Positions 25,508-32,546 of a DNA stretch of 64,000 nt are shown piece after piece. The notes below the pieces were generated by a model. It ran no database searches. It saw only the letters and a list, made by a program, of their open reading frames with translations, and was not told the origin of the DNA. The position numbers and the translations under genes are program-made. Positions within the stretch are counted from its first letter, which is position 1, and the number at the start of each line of letters is the position of its first letter. This DNA is from CAYRNY01 sp964425755 (GTDB taxonomy: Bacteria > Chloroflexota > Anaerolineae > Aggregatilineales > Aggregatilineaceae), in NCBI GenBank assembly GCA_964425755.1, contig CAYRNY010000010.1, forward strand, positions 62,001-126,000, written 5' to 3'.

Positions 25508-26029
25508 GTGAACCAACAGCATACACCGCGAGAAAAACAATTCCTGAGCGTGGACTTCGTCACGGCGCTGTCGTTCGAGGATTGCAGCGCCCGCTTGCGC
25601 TGTTGCGACGAGAATTTGAAGCAGGTTGTCGCAGTGGCGGAGGACGGCAGCTTTTCGCTGCGCCGCACCGTTGGCGAGGCCGGAACCGAGGTGACGTTCT
25701 GGGGCACGCTGGAACCGCGCGAGCGCGGGACGTGGGTCTGGGGCACGATCTTTGAGGACCGCGAGGCGAGGCTGCATTCCCAGCCCTGGATCCCGGCGTT
25801 CGTCATGATCGTGATGCTGTTTATGGCGATTGAGGCAACGATGCGCGGGGCGACAAATGAGGTCGTGGCGTGGCTGGCCGTGCTCGCCGGGGTGGTAGCG
25901 CTGGTGGTCTGGCGCTGGCGGCGGCGGTACCGGCACGGGCTGCAACTGGTCGAGTGGGTCTACGAGACGCTGTACGTCCCGCTGCCGCACGACGCGCCAC
26001 AGCAACGGGAGTCTCAGCCCGAAGCGTGA
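25508..26029 (+). CDS. Unknown membrane protein, second of a tandem pair
   Basis: This 173-residue product has the same length and plan as its upstream neighbour: an N-terminal VDFVTAL..C..RL block, a middle SFSLRRTVGEAGTEVTFWG and GTWVWGTIFED, and two hydrophobic stretches (about 98-118 and 122-140) followed by a basic, Arg-rich turn (WRWRRRYRHG) and a polar tail. The pair therefore arose by duplication, now with modest identity. The 46-base gap and shared strand suggest co-transcription with the first copy. Start is a GTG. Function unknown; position near glycogen genes may be chance. Confidence 0.65.
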   Translation: MNQQHTPREKQFLSVDFVTALSFEDCSARLRCCDENLKQVVAVAEDGSFSLRRTVGEAGTEVTFWGTLEPRERGTWVWGTIFEDREARLHSQPWIPAFVMIVMLFMAIEATMRGATNEVVAWLAVLAGVVALVVWRWRRRYRHGLQLVEWVYETLYVPLPHDAPQQRESQPEA

Positions 26030-26151
26030 GCCTTTGGCGGAGCGTCGTTCCAGGTCATTTGCTGCTGTGCCCGCGTGCCTGTGTGATAGTGTGTCGAGTT
26101 TGCCTGAAATCGTGATTGCGCGGCGATTGATCGCCGCCCCGCGCACATGCG

Positions 26152-26202
26152 CCATAGCGGGGGAGCGTGTTATACTGTGCGTGATAGTAGAGTACGCTAT
26201 GG
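26152..26202. promoter_or_regulatory. Inverted repeat around the likely glgC -10 element
   Basis: CCATAGCG (26152-26159) and CGCTATGG (26195-26202) are perfect 8-bp arms 35 bases apart. Between them is TATACT (26171-26176), a good -10 hexamer without a clear -35. The spacing would allow a loop or a pair of half-sites. Confidence 0.35.
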
Positions 26203-26283
26203 TGCGTGCCGGCGGGCTGGACCACGCGCGTCCCCGCACCTGTTGAGTTCCCATTCGTCTCACATCGGAGGAACGACGACACT

Positions 26284-27549
26284 ATGCGAACACGAGCTGT
26301 TATCCTGGCTGGCGGTGAAGGCAGCCGTTTGGGCGTGCTGACGGCCAAACGCGCAAAACCGGCGGTCCCATTCGCCGGCAAGTACCGGATCATCGACTTC
26401 GCGCTGAGCAACTGTGTGAATTCCGGTCTGACGGATGTGCTGGTGCTGACGCAGTATCGCCCGCATAGCCTCAACGATCACATCGGGTTGGGGCGGCCCT
26501 GGGACCTGGATCGCGGCTTCACCGGCGGCGTGCGCTTGCTGCAGCCGTTCCAGGGGCGGCAGGCGACTGACTGGTACGCGGGCACGGCGGACGCGGTCAC
26601 GCAGAATTTGAACTTCATCCGGCGCAATCACCCGCGTAACATTCTGATCCTCTCCGGTGACCACATTTACGAGATGGAATACGACATGCTCGTGAGCTAT
26701 CACGAGGCGCAGGATGCCGACGTGACCGTCTGCGTGATCCCCGTGCCGATCGAGGAAGCCTCGCGCTACGGGATCATGTTCACCGACGACAACCAGCAGA
26801 TCGTCGACTTCGTCGAAAAACCGGAAGACCCACCCGGCAACCTGGCGAACATGGGTGTTTACGTGTTCAAAGAGAGCGTGCTCGAAGACTTGCTGCTTGA
26901 GGACGCTGAACGCGCCGACTCGCGCCACGATTTCGGGTACAACATCATCCCGCGCATGCTGGAGCTGGGCATGCGGGTGATGGCGTATCCCTTCAACGGC
27001 TACTGGATCGACGTCGGCACGATTGACGCGTACTGGGAGGCGCACATGGACCTGCTGGCCTCGCCGCCCTCGCTGGACCTGAACGACCGCTCCTGGATCA
27101 TCCGCACGCGCAGCGAAGAGCGCCCGCCCGTGATGATCCACCGGGCAGCACAGATCGAAGACAGCCTGATCACGGACGGGTCGATCATCGCCGAAGGGGC
27201 GCAGGTGATCCGCAGCGTCCTGTCTCCGGGCGTGTACGTCGGTCCCGGCGCGGTGATTTACGAGAGCGTGGTCCTGACTGACAGCTATATTGAACGCGAC
27301 GCTGTGATCGACCAGGCAGTGATCGACAAAGGTGTGATCGTCGGCGAGGGGGCGCGCCTGGGCGACCGCGAGGTCGAACCGGATCGCGGGATCGTGTGCG
27401 TCGGTAAGAACGCCGTTATCCCCGCGCGGTTCGTCCTCGAACGCAACGTCGTGATCGGTGCCGACGTTGCGGCGGAGGATATCGCCGCGCAGTATCCTAA
27501 CGGCGTCGTCCCGGCAAAGGCGGAAGTGGGGTACCGCACGCCACGTTAG
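26284..27549 (+). CDS. glgC: Glucose-1-phosphate adenylyltransferase (ADP-glucose pyrophosphorylase)
   Basis: The ATG at 26284, after CGGAGGAACGACGACACT, gives 421 residues. The nucleotidyltransferase signature is RAVILAGGEGSRLGVLTAKRAKP (4-26) with FAGKYRIIDFALSNCVNSG following; these are the GlgC-specific blocks. A C-terminal left-handed beta-helix (VLSPGVYVGPGAVIYESVVLTDSYIERDAVID) completes the enzyme. It makes ADP-glucose from ATP and glucose-1-phosphate, the committed and usually allosterically controlled step of bacterial glycogen synthesis. A terminator lies 45 bases after the stop. A longer reading from 26206 lacks an SD and overlaps the promoter region. Confidence 0.94.
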   Translation: MRTRAVILAGGEGSRLGVLTAKRAKPAVPFAGKYRIIDFALSNCVNSGLTDVLVLTQYRPHSLNDHIGLGRPWDLDRGFTGGVRLLQPFQGRQATDWYAGTADAVTQNLNFIRRNHPRNILILSGDHIYEMEYDMLVSYHEAQDADVTVCVIPVPIEEASRYGIMFTDDNQQIVDFVEKPEDPPGNLANMGVYVFKESVLEDLLLEDAERADSRHDFGYNIIPRMLELGMRVMAYPFNGYWIDVGTIDAYWEAHMDLLASPPSLDLNDRSWIIRTRSEERPPVMIHRAAQIEDSLITDGSIIAEGAQVIRSVLSPGVYVGPGAVIYESVVLTDSYIERDAVIDQAVIDKGVIVGEGARLGDREVEPDRGIVCVGKNAVIPARFVLERNVVIGADVAAEDIAAQYPNGVVPAKAEVGYRTPR

Positions 27550-27594
27550 CCGGGACGGTTGAGGTGGGCGAATTGTGTCGAGATTGATCCGCAT

Positions 27595-27632
27595 ACGGGC
27601 GCGCGAATGGCCGGTGCAGCCGCCCGTTTTTT
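27595..27632 (+). terminator. Terminator of glgC
   Basis: ACGGGCG (27595-27601) pairs with CGCCCGT (27621-27627), followed by six T residues. Confidence 0.65.
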
Positions 27633-27709
27633 GATCGCCCGTTGCGCAGGCGGCAGGGCGACCGGCAGTTCTGCCGTCCCGCCGGGAAGCGCGACCCGTC
27701 GCGGGAGAT

Positions 27710-27738
27710 TTGCTTGCGGCTCCCGGATCGGTTTAAAT
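27710..27738 (+). promoter_or_regulatory. Promoter of the TPR/hydrolase operon
   Basis: TTGCTT (27710-27715) and TTAAAT (27733-27738) have 17-base spacing and lie about 80 bases before the TPR gene. Confidence 0.45.
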
Positions 27739-27816
27739 AAGCCACGTGAGATCAGCGATCATCTCCCGGATCGCTGGTCGCGATGATGTCCGGGATGTTT
27801 GGAGGAGGCACAGACG

Positions 27817-28395
27817 ATGACGAACGCCGACGAACTGCGTGACCAGGGCGTGGAACAGTACATGCAGGGAGATTATGAACAGGCAGCCGAGACGTTCCGC
27901 GCGGCGGCGGCGCAGTACGAGGATGACGGCGCGGCGGACATGGTGGCCGAGATGCAGGTCAACCTGGGGCTGGCGCTGCACGCGCTGGGCCAGCATGACG
28001 ACGCGCTGGAGCAGATGAATATGGCACAGGCTGTATTCAAGCAGATGGACGACCAGGGGCGTCTGGCCCAGGTGCTGGGCAATATGGCGCGTGTCTACGC
28101 CAAGATGGGCAATACCGAGCAGGCGCTGACCAACTACCGCGAAGCCGCCGCCGTCTTCATGGAGCTGGGCGACGAAGATAACTACGGCGAGACGATCCTG
28201 GCGATCGCTGACCTGCAACTGCGCAACGGCAAGCTGATGCAGGCCGCGGCGACCTACGAGATCGGGCTGGACTACATCAAGCAGCCCAACGCGCGCCAGA
28301 AACTGATGAAGAAACTGCTCGGCCTGCGCAACCGGCTGACCGGCGGCGGGGCTCCCGGCGGCTCCGGCGAGAGCGAGGAACAGGGCGAGGGATAG
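27817..28395 (+). CDS. Tetratricopeptide-repeat protein
   Basis: The ATG at 27817 follows GGAGGAGG and gives 192 residues. Four or five TPR units run through residues 1-155, for example ELRDQGVEQYMQGDYEQAAETF, VNLGLALHALGQHDDALEQM, LGNMARVYAKMGNTEQALTNY and AIADLQLRNGKLMQAAATYE. The tail (about 165-192) is Gly/Ser/Glu rich and disordered. There is no signal peptide or membrane segment, so it is a cytoplasmic scaffold; partners are unknown. It is co-transcribed with the alpha/beta hydrolase gene, which starts 2 bases after its stop codon. Confidence 0.85.
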   Translation: MTNADELRDQGVEQYMQGDYEQAAETFRAAAAQYEDDGAADMVAEMQVNLGLALHALGQHDDALEQMNMAQAVFKQMDDQGRLAQVLGNMARVYAKMGNTEQALTNYREAAAVFMELGDEDNYGETILAIADLQLRNGKLMQAAATYEIGLDYIKQPNARQKLMKKLLGLRNRLTGGGAPGGSGESEEQGEG

Positions 28396-28397
28396 CT

Positions 28398-29141
28398 ATG
28401 TCCGAGCACCAGATCGCGTTTGAAGGTCCGCGGGGCATGTTACGCGGCATGTTCCACCTGCCGGAAGGCGACGGTCCCTTTCCGGCGGTGATGATGCTGC
28501 ACGGGTTCACGGGCCAGCACATCGAAAACAAGCGGCTGTTCGTGCAGGCGGCGCGGCATTTCGCCGGGGCCGGGTTCGCAGTGCTGCGCATGGATTTCTA
28601 CGGCTTCGGGGATAGCGACGGCGCGTTCGACGAAATGACGGTGCAGTCTGAGGTCGAAGACGCCGCCGCGATGCTTTACTGGCTGGAGACTCAGCCGCGC
28701 GTGGATTCCAGCCGCATCGCCGTGCTGGGGTTGAGCCTGGGTGGGGCGGTCACGGCGTTGCTGGCGGGACGCGATGCACGCGTGAAGGTGGTGATTTTCT
28801 GGAACGCGGTGGCGCTGCCCCGGCTGCATTTCGACGAGATCCCCCATGAGGGGCCAGAAGCCGGGGCCGTAGAGGGGCTGCGCGTGAGTCGGGCCTTCCT
28901 GGACGAGTTCCACGCGCTGGATATCCTTGGGGTGCTGGCGCAGTATGCCGGGCCGGGGCTGGTGATCCGGGGCACGGGCGACGACGTGGTTCTGGGCGAA
29001 GAAGCGGATGCGCTGGCGGCTGCGCTCGGCGAACGCGGCACGCTGTACCGCATCGCGGATGCCGACCACACATTTCTGCATCACACGTGGCGCGCGGACC
29101 TGTTCGCGCACACGGTCGAATGGCTGCGCGCCAGGCTGTAG
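28398..29141 (+). CDS. Alpha/beta hydrolase
   Basis: This 247-residue protein has the complete catalytic set of the alpha/beta hydrolase fold: oxyanion region VMMLHGFTGQHIENKRLF, nucleophile elbow GLSLGG (Ser near 114), an acid in VIRGTGDDVVLGEE and the His in IADADHTFLHHTWR. It is like the small esterases/feruloyl-esterase-type hydrolases widespread in bacteria (BAAT/dienelactone-like). No signal peptide is present, so it acts inside the cell. The gene starts 2 bases after the TPR gene. Substrate unknown. Confidence 0.88.
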   Translation: MSEHQIAFEGPRGMLRGMFHLPEGDGPFPAVMMLHGFTGQHIENKRLFVQAARHFAGAGFAVLRMDFYGFGDSDGAFDEMTVQSEVEDAAAMLYWLETQPRVDSSRIAVLGLSLGGAVTALLAGRDARVKVVIFWNAVALPRLHFDEIPHEGPEAGAVEGLRVSRAFLDEFHALDILGVLAQYAGPGLVIRGTGDDVVLGEEADALAAALGERGTLYRIADADHTFLHHTWRADLFAHTVEWLRARL

Positions 29142-29227
29142 CGCGCCGCACGGTCACCGGCGTATGTTCGCGTTGCTCCTGGCGCGTGCGGTGCCGGTTG
29201 TAAAGCGAGTTTGGACGTACGGACTTC

Positions 29228-31180
29228 ATGGGGATACCGCCAAACGATACCCCTTCACCCGGCGGGTTGCTGCATCCGCAGCAGATCGCAGGCTACACCA
29301 TCCTGAACAAGATCGGTTCGGGCGGGATGGCGACGGTGTACCGCGCCTATCACGCGCCGACGGGGCGCGAAGTCGCGCTCAAAGTGCTGGCGATCCACCT
29401 GCAAGACCAGGCGGATATTCGCGCCCGTTTCCAGCGCGAAGCCTACATGCTCCAGCAGTTCCGGCACCCGCACATCCTGCCGGTGTACGACTACGGCGAG
29501 GATGGCGAGACGATTTACCTGGCGATGCAGTTGCTCGACGGGCGCTCGCTGGCCGACGTGCTGCAGGACGGCGTGCCGCTGTCACACGCAGCGATCGGGC
29601 GCTACACGCGCGAGATCGCCGGTGCGCTGGACTACGCCCACGCGCGCGGCATTATCCATCGTGACATCAAGCCCGCCAACATCCTGCTTGACGCCGGGGA
29701 TGCCGTGTTGCTGGCGGATTTTGGGGTCGCGCACCCGACCGCCGACAACGCGCGCATGACCGGTGCCGGGGCGTTCATCGGCACGGCGGCGTATGCGTCG
29801 CCGGAGCAGTGCCGGGGCGACCCGCTGGACCGCCGCAGCGATATCTACGCGCTGGCCGTGCTTACGTTCCAGATGGCGACCGGGCGGCTGCCGTTCGAGG
29901 CGTCGAGCGCGCTGGCCGTGATCAAGCTGCACCTGACCGAACGCCCGCCCAATCCGCTGGCCTATAACCCGACGTTGCCGGTCGCGCTGTACGACGTGCT
30001 ACTGCGCGGTATGGCGAAAGCGCCGGATGACCGCTACCCGTCCGCGCTGGCGTTCAGCGAGGCGGTGGACCGGGCGCTGGGCCTGCACGTGCCGCCCGAC
30101 ATCGACGCCGACGCGCGCGACGACTGGCTGGACGGCGATCTCGCGCCGGTGACGGTCGATGCCGCTGCCGCTGACGCGGGCACGGGCGATTCACACGCGC
30201 CGGGAGCGGTTCCGGATGACGTGCCCCCGGCGCGCGAGGTCGCGGGGCTGCCGGAACCGGGCGCAGACCCCGACCAGTTGATCACCTTCGAAGACCTGCC
30301 GCCCGCCGGGACGCTGGGCGATCCGTTCGCCGGGATATCGCCGGACGAGTACGATGTCAGCGAGCTGATCTTCGATGAGTACGCCGACCTTGAGCCGCCG
30401 GACGATGCGCTCTCGTTTGCTGCGGCGTTCGGCGCGCTGGATGCGATCGATCCGGATGAAGCGGAGCCGGTCGTCATTCCGCGCCCGCAGCCGGATGCTG
30501 TGCGGGTTGTGAACGGCGTGATCCGCCCGCTGGTCGCCCCGCCGACGATCGAGCGGCGCACGCTGCCCCCGCCGCCGAAAACGCGGGGAGGTTGGCTCTA
30601 TGTGGTGCTGTTGCTGAGCGTGCTGTTGCTGGCGCTGGTGGCGGCAGGTGCGATGCTCGCGTGGCGGGCACGCAACAATGACCGGGAGGATGACCCCACG
30701 ACCTACAGCGACCCGACCCTGGGCATCACGTTTGAGTACCCGCAGCGGTGGCATCGCCAGCGTGGTTTGGCGGCGGTGCTGTCGCCGGCAGATACCGCGA
30801 CACTGGCGCTCTCGGACGCGCCGGTGCCTGTAGCGGGGCCGTACACCGGCGCCGCGATCGTGATCACGTTGCAGCAGATCGACCCGGTGGCGGTGTTCGA
30901 CGTGCCCCCGGTGTGCCGGTACGCGCTGCCGGACGGCCCCGGCGAGACCTTCACCTGCATGCGCGCGTGGGCTTACGTGACGCCGGTTTACGACCCGTTT
31001 CACTCGCCGCATGCCTGGGGCGTGATGTTGCCGGGCACGCTGCCCCCAGAGCCCGCGTCGATCCCGGTGGTGCTGCTGCCGACCGGTGACACACCCTGGC
31101 TCGCGGTAGCGATCGCGCACTGGGACGGTTACGCGGATGCCCGCGCGACCCTCGTGGAGGTGGCGGCCAGCGTGCACTGA
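29228..31180 (+). CDS. PknB-type Ser/Thr protein kinase with extracytoplasmic domain
   Basis: The 650-residue protein has a complete Hanks-type kinase domain (22-285): glycine loop IGSGGMATV (29-37), Lys52, catalytic HRDIKPAN (144-151), DFG (164-166) and SPE (191-193). A long acidic, proline-rich linker (290-450) leads to one membrane segment (about 455-478) and a final extracytoplasmic domain of about 170 residues (DPTLGITFEYPQRWHRQRG onwards), which is not a PASTA domain; it resembles the PsbP/lipoprotein-like fold seen in other Chloroflexota kinases, but that is inference. It would sense an outside signal and phosphorylate cytoplasmic proteins. It is 86 bases behind the hydrolase gene. Confidence 0.9.
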   Translation: MGIPPNDTPSPGGLLHPQQIAGYTILNKIGSGGMATVYRAYHAPTGREVALKVLAIHLQDQADIRARFQREAYMLQQFRHPHILPVYDYGEDGETIYLAMQLLDGRSLADVLQDGVPLSHAAIGRYTREIAGALDYAHARGIIHRDIKPANILLDAGDAVLLADFGVAHPTADNARMTGAGAFIGTAAYASPEQCRGDPLDRRSDIYALAVLTFQMATGRLPFEASSALAVIKLHLTERPPNPLAYNPTLPVALYDVLLRGMAKAPDDRYPSALAFSEAVDRALGLHVPPDIDADARDDWLDGDLAPVTVDAAAADAGTGDSHAPGAVPDDVPPAREVAGLPEPGADPDQLITFEDLPPAGTLGDPFAGISPDEYDVSELIFDEYADLEPPDDALSFAAAFGALDAIDPDEAEPVVIPRPQPDAVRVVNGVIRPLVAPPTIERRTLPPPPKTRGGWLYVVLLLSVLLLALVAAGAMLAWRARNNDREDDPTTYSDPTLGITFEYPQRWHRQRGLAAVLSPADTATLALSDAPVPVAGPYTGAAIVITLQQIDPVAVFDVPPVCRYALPDGPGETFTCMRAWAYVTPVYDPFHSPHAWGVMLPGTLPPEPASIPVVLLPTGDTPWLAVAIAHWDGYADARATLVEVAASVH

Positions 31181-31189
31181 TCGCCTGCG

Positions 31190-31218
31190 TTGCGCGGCGC
31201 TGGCAGTCTTCGTATAAT
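31190..31218 (+). promoter_or_regulatory. Promoter of the double-HTH regulator gene
   Basis: TTGCGC (31190-31195) and a perfect TATAAT (31213-31218) with 17-base spacing; the ATG follows 40 bases later with GGGAGG as ribosome site. Confidence 0.6.
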
Positions 31219-31257
31219 TGCTGGCATAGACTGACCGCCTCCGGGGAGGTATGGGAC

Positions 31258-32004
31258 ATGAGTTTTGACGATCTGGCCGCCCGATTCCGCGAGCAGGCCG
31301 AAAAAAACGCGCCGCCTGGTGACGATGCGCCGCCGGACTTTGGCGAGCTGTACCTGCTGCGCGCGCGCATCCTGGGGGTGCTGATCCGTGATGCGCGGCA
31401 GGCCGCCGATCTGAGCAGCGAGACCTGCGCGGAGCGCGTGGGCGTGCCGGTCGCCACGTTCGACGCCTGGGAGATGGGCAAGGCGATGCCGAGCCTGCCT
31501 CAGTTGGAGTTGCTCGCGTACACGCTCGGCGTGCCGATCAGCCATTTCTGGGGCACGGAAATGAGCGACGCGCACGCGCGTAAGCATGTCGACACGGCGG
31601 AGTACCTCGCGCTGCGCAACCGCCTGATCGGGGCGGCGCTGCGGTCGGCACGCGAAGCGGCAAACCTGACTCCCGAACAACTCGCCAACCAGACCGGCCT
31701 GTCGCCGGGCCACATCGCCGCCTACGAGCGCGGCCAGCGCGCGATCCCGACACCGGTGTTGGCGTCGCTGGCGACGGCGTGCGGGGTGAGCATCGGGCAT
31801 TTCCTGGAGAACGGGAACCGCGTCGGGCAGTTTCTGCTGCTGCAAGAGGACGTGAAGCATTTCAGCGAGCTGCCGGAATCCTTGCGGCAGTTTGTCGCGC
31901 AGCCGGTGAACCAGCCCTATCTCGAACTCGCGCACAAGCTGGCGCAAATGGGCACCGACGATCTGCGCAGCATCGCAGCGGCGATCCTGGAGATCACGTT
32001 GTAG
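31258..32004 (+). CDS. XRE-family regulator with two helix-turn-helix domains
   Basis: The 248-residue protein carries two Cro/C1-type HTH domains. The first (about 36-95) reads LIRDARQAADLSSETCAERVGVPVATFDAWEMGKAMPSLPQLELLAYTLGVPISHF; the second (about 121-180) reads AALRSAREAANLTPEQLANQTGLSPGHIAAYERGQRAIPTPVLASLATACGVSIGHF. Both keep the recognition-helix pattern and end in the same SxxHF, so they are an internal duplication. A C-terminal 60 residues are helical. Such a protein could bind two half-sites without dimerising. No obvious target gene is divergent; the cold-shock gene follows on the same strand but with its own promoter. Confidence 0.82.
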   Translation: MSFDDLAARFREQAEKNAPPGDDAPPDFGELYLLRARILGVLIRDARQAADLSSETCAERVGVPVATFDAWEMGKAMPSLPQLELLAYTLGVPISHFWGTEMSDAHARKHVDTAEYLALRNRLIGAALRSAREAANLTPEQLANQTGLSPGHIAAYERGQRAIPTPVLASLATACGVSIGHFLENGNRVGQFLLLQEDVKHFSELPESLRQFVAQPVNQPYLELAHKLAQMGTDDLRSIAAAILEITL

Positions 32005-32027
32005 CGCCGTTTTCGCCCTGTGAGTAA

Positions 32028-32057
32028 TTGACATTCCAGGCGAAAACAGTGTACAAT
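32028..32057 (+). promoter_or_regulatory. Strong promoter of the cold-shock leader
   Basis: A perfect TTGACA (32028-32033) and TACAAT (32052-32057) are 18 bases apart, the best promoter of the window. Transcription should begin near 32064, 155 bases before the csp start codon. Confidence 0.8.
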
Positions 32058-32063
32058 CATGGG

Positions 32064-32146
32064 CGTAGTGGAGATGGTTGTACGCAAGACGGAAAGACGA
32101 AGCTCCCCTCGGTGCGCGCCAACTCGCCACCGGGGGGTTTTTGTTT
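32064..32146 (+). ncRNA. Terminated leader RNA of the cold-shock gene (putative attenuator)
   Basis: From the strong promoter the transcript runs about 80 bases to an intrinsic terminator placed before the csp gene. Thus csp is expressed only by read-through, or the short transcript is a small RNA. The leader includes AAGACGGAAAGAC (32086-32098), which as I recall also occurs in a conserved stretch of 23S rRNA; this may be chance. Cold-shock genes often have control in a long 5' leader, so regulated termination is plausible. Confidence 0.5.
32105..32146 (+). terminator. Intrinsic terminator inside the csp leader
   Basis: CCCCTCGGTG (32105-32114) pairs with CACCGGGGGG (32128-32137, one G-U) with a 13-base loop, then TTTTTGTTT. 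It lies between the promoter and the csp ATG. Confidence 0.8.
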
Positions 32147-32218
32147 CTGCTCCCGGCAAGACAACCCCGCCACACAACTGTTTTTTTCTCTTGAAAGTGA
32201 GAAGGAGCATCCCCGCAT

Positions 32219-32437
32219 ATGTCCGACGAACGAATCACAGGAACCGTGAAGTGGTTCAACTCACAAAAGGGCTTCGGCTTCATCGCGCGCGAGGATGGCC
32301 CTGATGTATTCGTGCATTACAGCGCGATTCAGGGGTCCGGCTACCGCGAACTGCTCGAAGGCGAGCACGTCGAATTTTCCATTGTTCAGGGGCCGAAGGG
32401 CCTTCAGGCGGCGGAAGTTGTCCGCCTGGGCCAGTAA
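32219..32437 (+). CDS. csp: Cold-shock domain protein (CspA family)
   Basis: This 72-residue protein is a full cold-shock domain: TGTVKWFNSQKGFGFI (RNP1 at 17-22) and DVFVHYSAI (RNP2 at 30-34), with the usual five-strand barrel. It binds single-stranded RNA or DNA and melts RNA structure, typically as a chaperone in cold or growth shifts. AAGGAG lies 11 bases ahead of the ATG. The gene has a long leader containing a terminator, and its own terminator downstream at 32463-32493. Confidence 0.95.
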   Translation: MSDERITGTVKWFNSQKGFGFIAREDGPDVFVHYSAIQGSGYRELLEGEHVEFSIVQGPKGLQAAEVVRLGQ

Positions 32438-32462
32438 GTAATCTTACGAACTGTGCCATACA

Positions 32463-32493
32463 CGCCCGATCGGGGTCCCGGTCGGGCGTTGTT
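32463..32493 (+). terminator. Terminator of the cold-shock gene
   Basis: CGCCCGATCGG (32463-32473) pairs with CCGGTCGGGCG (32478-32488, one G-U), loop of 4, then TTGTT. Confidence 0.7.
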
Positions 32494-32509
32494 GATCCTC
32501 GTGCTGGCA

Positions 32510-32538
32510 TTGGCGCAAATTCGCCAGCCCGGTACAAT
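32510..32538 (+). promoter_or_regulatory. Promoter placed directly at the start codon (leaderless pattern)
   Basis: TTGGCG (32510-32515) and TACAAT (32533-32538) are 17 bases apart. The expected start (about 32545) is practically at the ATG at 32547, and no Shine-Dalgarno sequence exists. Confidence 0.6.
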
Positions 32539-32546
32539 GACACGCC

